NCBI GenBank assembly: GCA_964580435.1
Contig: CAZOKP010000029.1
Coordinates: forward strand, 1 to 28,985
Length of the DNA stretch: 28,985 nt
Direction of reading: 5' to 3'
DNA from: CAZKEW01 sp964580435
GTDB taxonomy: Bacteria > Acidobacteriota > Aminicenantia > Aminicenantales > UBA8522
A program made the position numbers and the translations under genes. Within the stretch, counting starts at the first letter, position 1. Each line of letters begins with the position of its first letter. Shown here piece after piece: positions 23,273 through 28,985 of the stretch. The notes under the pieces are model-generated. The model was not told the origin of the DNA. It did no database searches and saw only the letters and a program-made list of their open reading frames with translations.

Positions 23273-23641
23273 GCCGTCCCGGCGCTTCCAGAAAGATTTA
23301 TTTACCTATCCGGAAATATAAATTATGTTCAGGTCTGCTACCGGCATGGGAAAGAGGCCAGAGACATGGAGTGGATGGACTACCTAGAGTTCATCGCCCG
23401 GGTAACCTCGCATATCCCCGACAAGGGACAAGTCACTATCCGCTACTTCGGCCTGTACGCCAATGCCCACCGGGGGAAGGTTAAAAAGGCAAAGCTGGCG
23501 GCTTCCCCTCTCCCAATTATCGAGGAGGAGCTCCGGCCCATCCCTGCCAAAGGCTGGGCTGAGATGATCCGCAAGGTTTATGAGGTCAATCCTAAGCTCG
23601 GACCCGAGTTGACTCCCGAGTTGACGCCCTGTACGTTATGA
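23273..23641 (+). pseudogene. IS91-type transposase remnant, middle part
   Basis: The frame opens at 23273 after a stop. It encodes LPERFIYLSGNINYVQVCYRHGKEARDMEWMDYLEFIARVTSHIPDKGQVTIRYFGLYANAHRGK, the typical middle of an IS91 transposase, and ends in MIRKVYEVNPKLGPEL just at the zinc ribbon. The ribbon is replaced by a tandem CCCGAGTTGACT/G repeat (23603-23626) and a stop. The start with the catalytic tyrosines is missing. ATG 23366 is internal and not a genuine start. Confidence 0.75.
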
Positions 23642-23653
23642 TCTACCATATTT

Positions 23654-23804
23654 TATGAGCAGAGCGAGGTAAAGTGGCTATCTTGACGCGTGCGTCGCGA
23701 TCGCTTCCGAATGGCAAGTTCTTATTATTACTCCGCGAGCTTGCTCATATACACAAGTCAACGATGCGGAACGGCGGGGGGACGAATCCCGCTTTCCCAC
23801 TTTA
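23654..23804 (+). promoter_or_regulatory. Structured leader upstream of the DsrE-like gene
   Basis: Several pairings can be drawn: TATGAGCA (23654-23661) with TGCTCATA (23742-23749), TAAAGTGG (23670-23677) with CCACTTTA (23797-23804), and a local hairpin GCGGG/CCCGC (23774-23778 and 23788-23792). The first two cross each other, so they would form a pseudoknot or alternative folds. The 178-base gap has no gene. I match no known riboswitch class. Confidence 0.4.
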
Positions 23805-23819
23805 GAAAGGAGCATAAAC

Positions 23820-24311
23820 ATGAAAGGTACATTGAAAGCGACTATCGTCATTGCCGTCGGCCTGCTTTTTTCGACCGCTTCGGTGTTGGCAGCGCAAGAG
23901 CATGAGGCCCTCAAGGGCCTCAAGTCGGCTAAGGCGATCTTTGATATCAGGATGGGAAGTCCCAAGAGCGCGGCGGTCCATCTTAAGCTTATTCACCAGA
24001 CCTTTAAAGACCTGGCCGCATCCAAGAAACAGCCGGTGTTTGCGGTCGTCTTTATTGGCCCATCTGTGAAGCTGATCTCAAAGAATAGAGAGGGCTTTGC
24101 TCCGGAGGACCTTAAATCGCTCGATGAAATCGCCGAAGCGATAACCGGCATGTCGAAAGATGGGATCCAGATCGAAATCTGTCTCATTGCGGCCAGGCTT
24201 TTCAATATCGATCCCATGACCGTCTTGCCGGAAATCAAAAGGGTCGAAAACGGCTGGTTCTCGGTTATCGGGTACCAAGCTCGGGGTTACGCATTGGTCC
24301 CCGCATACTAG
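23820..24311 (+). CDS. Exported DsrE-like protein
   Basis: A 163-residue protein with a signal peptide (MKGTLKATIVIAVGLLFSTASVLA). The mature part fits a DsrE/DsrF-like fold: KAIFDIRMGSPKSAAVHLKLIHQTFKDLAASKKQPVFAVVFIGPSVKLIS and then MSKDGIQIEICLIAARLFNIDPMTVLPEIKRVENGWFSVIGYQARGYALVP. Only one cysteine is present (EICLIA, the position often conserved in this family). The periplasmic members are linked to sulfur or redox handling, but the function here is unknown. AAAGGAG precedes the ATG after a structured leader. Confidence 0.8.
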   Translation: MKGTLKATIVIAVGLLFSTASVLAAQEHEALKGLKSAKAIFDIRMGSPKSAAVHLKLIHQTFKDLAASKKQPVFAVVFIGPSVKLISKNREGFAPEDLKSLDEIAEAITGMSKDGIQIEICLIAARLFNIDPMTVLPEIKRVENGWFSVIGYQARGYALVPAY

Positions 24312-24380
24312 CGGAGTAGTGGCAACACGTCCATAACTGACCGGGGGCCAGGGCGAGAGCCCGCCCTCCACTCGTCTCAA
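24312..24380. other. Intergenic with a short hairpin
   Basis: The stretch after the DsrE-like gene has a small GC-rich stem (AGGGC/GCCCT around GAGAGCCC, near 24350-24368). No T-run follows, so it is not a clear terminator. Confidence 0.3.
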
Positions 24381-24500
24381 TTACCCTTCAGCCCCTGCCA
24401 GCCTCCTCCTGGCATCCTCGACTTCGGGAATGCCGGGGTCCGCGTCTTTCCAGATAGCAAAATCCAGGATACTGTCCAAGGACTTTGTAGACCGAGCAAC
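24381..24500 (-). pseudogene. Kinase/TPR protein C-terminal scar A
   Basis: Forty codons on the minus strand read KSLDSILDFAIWKDADPG and then IPEVEDARRRLAGAEG before a stop at 24383-24381. A stop lies just upstream in the same frame. This ending (LWKDADPGxPEVEDARxRLAGLxG) is the typical tail of TPR-containing kinase proteins of this lineage, as I recall them. The rest of the gene is absent. Confidence 0.6.
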
Positions 24501-24635
24501 CTATCCTGGTCACAAGTTCCTAGAGTTTCAAAGATATCATTCTCTAACTTATTGAAATTTATGGCGCTGCCCGCCTGCAGAGCGACGGATGGGAAATCCC
24601 ATAATCTTAGGGTAAACTAGTTCCCATAATACCGC

Positions 24636-24707
24636 TCCCCTCAGCCCCGCCAGCCTTTTTCAGGCATGCTCAACTCCAGGGAGGCCAGGGTCAGGTCTGA
24701 CCATTAC
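24636..24707 (-). pseudogene. Kinase/TPR protein C-terminal scar B
   Basis: On the minus strand the frame reads DPGLPGVEHA, a TGA stop, then KRLAGLRG (24692-24636). It is the same tail as scar A, broken by an internal stop. It lies downstream of the DUF4440-like gene. Confidence 0.55.
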
Positions 24708-24751
24708 CCGATCAGACAGCGAGCGTCAAATTATGTTCGTTCGCCGATGCC

Positions 24752-25213
24752 CTATTTCTGTGCTATCCTCGAAACGTGCTCGGCTACAACCTGCCAACGT
24801 CCGGCAAGCTTGACCCAGGTATCCGTAATTCGCTCCTGCCCGCTGGTATCCTTGCCTTTGGACTGTGATTTTTCGGCATTACGGAAAGTGACGACCGCTG
24901 CGTCTCCATAGACACGGACCTTAAAGTCATCAGCCACCGCAGACGTGATTACAATCTCGCCAGACTTCAGATTCGCCATTGCCTGGGCTTTAGTCGAGAC
25001 GATACCATCGCTATCCGTGCTGATATAGTCATCCGCGAGAATCTGGTCAAGAAATGCCCAGTCGTGCTTGACCAGGGCGTCGTTCCAGCCATTCTCAAGT
25101 GTTATCAGTTCCTGTGTCGCATGCTCGATCTCTGTCTGGGCCGGGGTTTGTGCCGAGACGGCGACTGCCAAGACCAAGACGGCCAGTCCGGCCACAATAG
25201 CAATTCTTTTCAT
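24752..25213 (-). CDS. Exported DUF4440/NTF2-like protein
   Basis: A 153-residue protein with a signal peptide (MKRIAIVAGLAVLVLAVAVSA) and a DUF4440 domain: ELITLENGWNDALVKHDWAFLDQILADDYISTDSDGIVSTKAQAMANLKSGE, then VRVYGDAAVVTFRNAEKSQSKG and ITDTWVKLAGRWQVVAEHVS. AGGAGG is eight bases before the ATG. The function is unknown. It is framed by kinase-tail scars B and C on the same strand, so it appears to have been moved or duplicated with kinase genes. Confidence 0.85.
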   Translation of the reverse strand: MKRIAIVAGLAVLVLAVAVSAQTPAQTEIEHATQELITLENGWNDALVKHDWAFLDQILADDYISTDSDGIVSTKAQAMANLKSGEIVITSAVADDFKVRVYGDAAVVTFRNAEKSQSKGKDTSGQERITDTWVKLAGRWQVVAEHVSRIAQK

Positions 25214-25235
25214 GAAAAACCTCCTTTTTTAGATT

Positions 25236-25251
25236 TAGATACACGTATCTA
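25236..25251. promoter_or_regulatory. Palindromic operator candidate
   Basis: TAGATAC and GTATCTA flank a central AC. The site lies between the ribosome binding site of the DUF4440 gene and an AT-rich TATATA that may be its -10 box. It could bind a dimeric repressor. Confidence 0.35.
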
Positions 25252-25271
25252 TATAAAAGGCTTTGAGCCCG

Positions 25272-25322
25272 CTTGTTCAGCCCAGCCAGCCTCTTCCTGG
25301 CATCCTCAACGTCGGGGAGGAT
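25272..25322 (-). pseudogene. Kinase/TPR protein C-terminal scar C
   Basis: The minus strand reads ILPDVEDARKRLAGLNK, in another frame than the kinase gene that ends at 25337. It may be the lost true end of that kinase, separated by a frameshift, or the scar of another copy. Confidence 0.5.
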
Positions 25323-25336
25323 ACTCCGCGCGCCCG

Positions 25337-28198
25337 CTATTCCAGCGGGATTCCTCCGGGGATATCGGTTATCCAGCCAAACCAGTTGCGCAAGAAAAAT
25401 CTGGGACGCTTCAGCGGCCTTTCTTCAAGCTCCGCGACAGATTCCTGGCTCGCCTGGATTCTGGCGACGAGATCTCCATGCCATGCCCGAAAAGTCAGGT
25501 TGTCCCGGGCATCGGCGATCTGCTTCAGATTCTCGGCTTCTGCACGGGCCCTGTCGGGCTGGCCCATTCTGAGTGCGACAATCCCCAGGAAATAATGACT
25601 CGCTGCCGGCCCATAGATTCCCGCTGCTGGATCGTTGCGTTCCAGGATGACCTCGAACTCCCCTCGGGCATCGCTCAATTTGCCCAGAGTCAAGTAAGCC
25701 CATCCCAGCGTGTAATGCCCGAAGGGACTCAGAATATCCAGATGGCTGGCCAGGATGATCTTATTCATTTCCTTTAGATAGTCCTCCGCTTCTCCGGGCT
25801 TCTTCTGAGCAAGGGCATTCCACCCCATCTGGAAATAGGCGCCGATCCGATGCTCCGGCTTCATCTTCACGCCGAGTAGAGGAGCGAGTTTTTCTCTCGA
25901 TTCGGCGAACCGGCCGGCTTTGGCCAGAACTTGAGCCTGGCCTATGACGGCATCGTAATATTCCGGATCGAGCTTCAAGGCCTTCTCGAACTCCTCCATC
26001 CCCGGATCTAGCTCTCCCTTGAAATAATACACATAGCCTATCATATGGTGCGCGGCTGCATCATCCGGGGCGATTTCGATATATCTTCGGGCGAATTCGG
26101 CTGCCTTATCCAATTCATCCAAATTGAGATAATCCCTGACCAGAAAGAGGTAGCCGGCCTTGAACCCGGGATCGAGCGCAAGCCATTTCTGGTGATAGAT
26201 GATCGCCTTGTGAGGGTCTATCAGAGGGCCCCCCATCCCGGCGGCGATAAGGAACCAGGCCTCTTTCTCCTCGGGATACTTCCCGGCCAATTTCTCAAGG
26301 AGCGCCAAGGCCTCTTCAAAGCTCATCTTGAAAACGCCAAATAGCCATTCGACGAAGAGGCGCTCCTTTTCGGGCAGCCGCCCCCTGAGACCATAAGCGA
26401 TCTCCGCCGTCGCCGCCGCAGCCCCCATGTCTCCCATGCCGAACCGGAACTGCGCCCAGGCCAGCCGCCAGTAAGCCATGGCGAATCCGGGGTCGATCGC
26501 CACGGCTTTCCGAAAGCTCTCCTCCGCGGCGACAAAATCATACCGATAATAGCGGTCCAGTCCCTGCAGATAGAGTCTGTAGGCTTCCTCTGACGAAGTC
26601 GTCAGATCTGCCAGCGCCAATCCTCTGTCCCTGGCGGCCGCCGCCGAGAAACCGAGGTCCCGGAGGATCAACCCCGAGAGCTCGTCGGCCATGGCGAAAA
26701 GATCAGCCCCCTCCACCCGTTGCGAGCGCATGATTTCCCCGGTTTGGACCTGGAGAATCTGGGACGTGAGGATCGCTCGGTCGCCGAATCGGCTAAATTC
26801 CCCAACGACCATCTTCGTGCCCCCCACCCGCCGGGCGAGTTGAGCAGCCACTGTCCGGTCGATCGTTCGCTCGCCGTCGCGCCCTATCTCTCTCAAACCA
26901 TCGAAGAGCCGCTGTTCGCTGGCAACCCGCAGTCCGCCGGATTCAGAGAGGGCAGTGAGCACCAGATTGCTGACCATCCGGGCCTCTCTTTCCCGGTCAT
27001 CCGGGTCGGCGAGGTTCTCGAAGGGGATGACCGTGAGCAGGTCGGTGGCCGCTCCCGGGATCGCCATCCGTCCACTCCTGTCCTTCGGCTTGATCATAAG
27101 GAGGAGGGCGAGAAGGAGGATAAAGGATGCCACGATACCAATGAAAACCTTAGCTGCACGGCCCCGCAATGGAGCGATAAGCCGAAAGCGCTTCGGCCGT
27201 TTTCCCTGACCGCGGTCCTCAGACGTTTCCGGCAGGGCGCGTCCTTCCCTCATATTTTGAAGAAGCAGCTCCAGGTCGGCCCTTATCTCGCTGGCGCTCT
27301 GGTACCGCTCTTGGGGGTTCTTGACAAGCGCCCGACCGACAATCCGCTCGAGTTCGGCAGGAATGCCCGGCCTAAGTCTGGCAACCGGAATAGGCTCACC
27401 ATTCAGAATGCCGTTCACGATGAGAGCATCCTTCTCGCCTGGAAAGGGCAGTGATCCCGTGATCATCTCGTAGACCACGACTCCCAGGGACCAGATGTCC
27501 GAGTTCCGGTCAACCGGTTCCCCCCGCGCCTGCTCAGGCGACATGTAGGCCAGGGTCCCCATGACCACGCCCTCGCGTGTCGCCCGCGCGCCGCTTACCT
27601 TGGCCAGCCCGAAATCCATGATCTTGACCAGCCCCCTGGAAGTAACCATGATGTTAGCGGGCTTGATATCTCGATGAATGACCCCCTTTTTGTGCGCTTC
27701 TTCAAGACCCTGGGCAACCTGGATCGCGACTTCCAGCGACTCAGCCAATTCGAGAGCCCCCTGCCGGAGCTTATCTCTCAGGGTTTGCCCCTCTATATAG
27801 GCCATGGAAATAAAGAGCTTCCCGTCGGTTTCGTCGATCTCGTGGATGGTGCAAATATGTGGATGATCGAGGGCGGCTGCGGCCCGGGCTTCGCGGACAA
27901 ACCGCTCCCTGATCTCGGGATCGACGGCTAGCTCGGCAGGGAGGAACTTAAGGGCCACTGTTCGCTTGAGTTTGGTATCGGAGGCCCTATAGACGATCCC
28001 CATCCCACCCCGGCCGAGCTCCTCGATGACCTGGTAACGGCCGGCAAAGGTAGAGCCTGTGATCAGTTCTTCGATAGGCATTTGAAGGGTTTCTGTAACT
28101 TCAGGATGGATGTCCTTAGATGAAGGAAGCTGCGTCCCGCAGTCCCCGCAGAATTTTAGCGTCTCGGGGTTATCGGAATGACATTTAGGGCATTCCAT
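25337..28198 (-). CDS. Zinc-ribbon/Ser-Thr kinase/TolB-like/TPR receptor
   Basis: A 953-residue transmembrane kinase. In order: a zinc ribbon (C3, C6, C17, C20); a Hanks-type kinase domain at about 54-312 with GRGGMG (62-67), Lys84, HRD 175-177, DFG 195-197 and SPE 220-222; a membrane helix at about 350-369; a FlgO/TolB-like segment (about 388-520: VIPFENLADPDDREREARM); and a TPR array (about 545-930) with DPGFAMAYWRLAWAQFRFG and similar units. All catalytic motifs are intact, so it should phosphorylate Ser/Thr residues. The signal sensed by the external TPR part is unknown. ATG 28198 is the only start that keeps the zinc ribbon. The end is followed by a kinase-type tail in another frame (25322-25272). 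Confidence 0.92.
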   Translation of the reverse strand: MECPKCHSDNPETLKFCGDCGTQLPSSKDIHPEVTETLQMPIEELITGSTFAGRYQVIEELGRGGMGIVYRASDTKLKRTVALKFLPAELAVDPEIRERFVREARAAAALDHPHICTIHEIDETDGKLFISMAYIEGQTLRDKLRQGALELAESLEVAIQVAQGLEEAHKKGVIHRDIKPANIMVTSRGLVKIMDFGLAKVSGARATREGVVMGTLAYMSPEQARGEPVDRNSDIWSLGVVVYEMITGSLPFPGEKDALIVNGILNGEPIPVARLRPGIPAELERIVGRALVKNPQERYQSASEIRADLELLLQNMREGRALPETSEDRGQGKRPKRFRLIAPLRGRAAKVFIGIVASFILLLALLLMIKPKDRSGRMAIPGAATDLLTVIPFENLADPDDREREARMVSNLVLTALSESGGLRVASEQRLFDGLREIGRDGERTIDRTVAAQLARRVGGTKMVVGEFSRFGDRAILTSQILQVQTGEIMRSQRVEGADLFAMADELSGLILRDLGFSAAAARDRGLALADLTTSSEEAYRLYLQGLDRYYRYDFVAAEESFRKAVAIDPGFAMAYWRLAWAQFRFGMGDMGAAAATAEIAYGLRGRLPEKERLFVEWLFGVFKMSFEEALALLEKLAGKYPEEKEAWFLIAAGMGGPLIDPHKAIIYHQKWLALDPGFKAGYLFLVRDYLNLDELDKAAEFARRYIEIAPDDAAAHHMIGYVYYFKGELDPGMEEFEKALKLDPEYYDAVIGQAQVLAKAGRFAESREKLAPLLGVKMKPEHRIGAYFQMGWNALAQKKPGEAEDYLKEMNKIILASHLDILSPFGHYTLGWAYLTLGKLSDARGEFEVILERNDPAAGIYGPAASHYFLGIVALRMGQPDRARAEAENLKQIADARDNLTFRAWHGDLVARIQASQESVAELEERPLKRPRFFLRNWFGWITDIPGGIPLE

Positions 28199-28431
28199 GG
28201 TGTCATAATCCTATAATTTCGATAGACCCTATAGGTTTACTCTATCCTCAACCAACCGGCTAAGTCAATCATTTAAGTTCTCCCCTGAAGGCCGCCGAGT
28301 CCCAGGGAGCTATTTTTCATCTATGTGTGGCCTGTTCGAGTCAAGCCAGGGGCTTATCATTTAGACCGCTAAGCTCAAGATGAGTCTCGGAATCGGCAAC
28401 GATAATCAGCTGCCCTTCTGCCCCGCCAGCC
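28199..28431. other. Upstream region of the kinase gene
   Basis: No gene is seen. A partial second copy of the kinase-tail core (CCCCGCCAGCCTC near 28422-28434) adjoins scar D. No standard -35/-10 pair at good spacing precedes the kinase start; AGGA about ten bases upstream could serve as a ribosome binding site. Confidence 0.4.
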
Positions 28432-28494
28432 TCAAATAACCTTCAGTCCTGCCAGCCTCTTCCTGGCATCCTCGACTTCAGAAATGCGAGGGCG
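28432..28494 (-). pseudogene. Kinase/TPR protein C-terminal scar D
   Basis: Twenty-one minus-strand codons read ISEVEDARKRLAGLKVI and a stop. The match to scars A-C ends sharply at about 28494, where an IS91 remnant on the plus strand begins. It is the tail of a second kinase gene that once lay upstream of the intact one. Confidence 0.6.
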
Positions 28495-28816
28495 ACCGGC
28501 TCTAATCCGCAAGGTTTATGAAGTCGACCCGCTCCTCGGTCCCCAATGCGGCGGCACGATGAAGATCATCGCTTTCCTCATCGATTTCTCCGTGGTGGAT
28601 CGTATCATCAACCACCTGAAGCTGATGTTTGTGGCGAAGAGGCCTCCGCCGCCTCGGGTCGCTTATCAAGAGCTTTTAATGGCCGCCGATCTATTGTCGG
28701 TGATGTCGCCGACAATCGAATTCAGCTGGGCTATGATGACTTTCATTGTGCCGCCCTCCTCGAGCCTAAGGGTGCAGGATCGCCCCTCAATTATAATAGC
28801 CCGGGCTCCAAAGTGA
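28495..28816 (+). pseudogene. IS91-type transposase remnant, C-terminal
   Basis: The frame reads LIRKVYEVDPLLGPQCGGTMKIIAFLIDFSVVDRIINHLKLMFVAKRPPPPRVAYQELLMAA to about 28690, then continues into unrelated sequence. It is a diverged copy of the piece at 22012. The first zinc-ribbon cysteine is Gly here. Upstream parts are missing. Confidence 0.75.
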
Positions 28817-28881
28817 CAGCGCACCAAAAAATGGGGACTGCATAAGGGCCAAGCTGAGGTGAGAAAATTGCCTGAAACTCA

Positions 28882-28902
28882 ATCGGACATATTATGACCG
28901 AT
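28882..28902. repeat. Imperfect palindrome near the window end
   Basis: ATCGGACAT and ATGACCGAT flank ATT, with one mismatched pair. No gene is seen from 28817 to the end, and the role is unknown. Confidence 0.35.
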
Positions 28903-28985
28903 CCTACCCCAATACTTTCAGTCGAACCGACCGCACAAGATAATTCCCCACCATCCCCTGCTTGGGCTTTCCTTTTATGGATTCG

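Noticed and set aside
24381..28494. CRISPR-like or REP repeat reading of the four similar stretches
   Set aside because: Spacing is irregular (hundreds to thousands of bases) and the shared sequence translates as one conserved peptide, so coding scars fit better.

Overview
The window looks like a chromosomal segment of a Gram-negative-type, mid-GC bacterium with many secreted proteins. The closest fit I can suggest is the candidate phylum Aminicenantes or a neighbouring Acidobacteriota-like lineage. That is inference from the gene style: a zinc-ribbon/Ser-Thr kinase/TPR receptor, an S55-type secreted protein, a serine palmitoyltransferase-like enzyme, DUF72 and several NTF2-like exported proteins. 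No rRNA or taxonomic marker was searched.

Positions 1-19300 are mostly ordinary chromosome. Elongation factor P (384-950) converges on a minus-strand operon of a serine palmitoyltransferase-like enzyme, a secreted SpoIVB/S55-like protein and a secreted beta-propeller protein. Divergent from that operon is an extended SDR that could be the ceramide-reductase partner of a bacterial sphingolipid pathway, followed by a DsbD-like exported protein, FabH and a DUF885 protein. TatD, YajQ, a long-chain polyprenyl diphosphate synthase and a CYTH enzyme follow. An omega subunit with a very acidic tail diverges from a MinD/ParA-like ATPase and a J-domain/RodZ-HTH fusion. A pseudopilin-like GspG protein overlaps a TauE permease. 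DUF72 and two NTF2-like exported proteins form the last minus-strand group.

Positions 19455-28985 are accessory. tRNA-Lys(CTT) abuts a tyrosine integrase that is split by a one-base frameshift. Behind the integrase are a membrane protein of unknown function and a small HTH protein. Three decayed IS91-type transposase pieces lie at 22.0, 23.3 and 28.5 kb. Between them are a six-TM protein next to a REP-like palindrome, a secreted DsrE-like protein behind a structured leader, and a DUF4440-like protein. A large zinc-ribbon/kinase/TPR receptor closes the region. Four short minus-strand stretches (24381, 24636, 25272, 28432) encode variants of one C-terminal peptide, the likely scars of a once larger tandem array of kinase/TPR genes.

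Clean sigma70-type promoters can be read directly, most with exact 17-bp spacers. At several genes the -10 box lies 6-9 bases before the start codon, which predicts leaderless mRNAs. Other genes have strong Shine-Dalgarno sites, so both initiation modes seem to coexist. No CRISPR array and no obvious complete defence system were seen.
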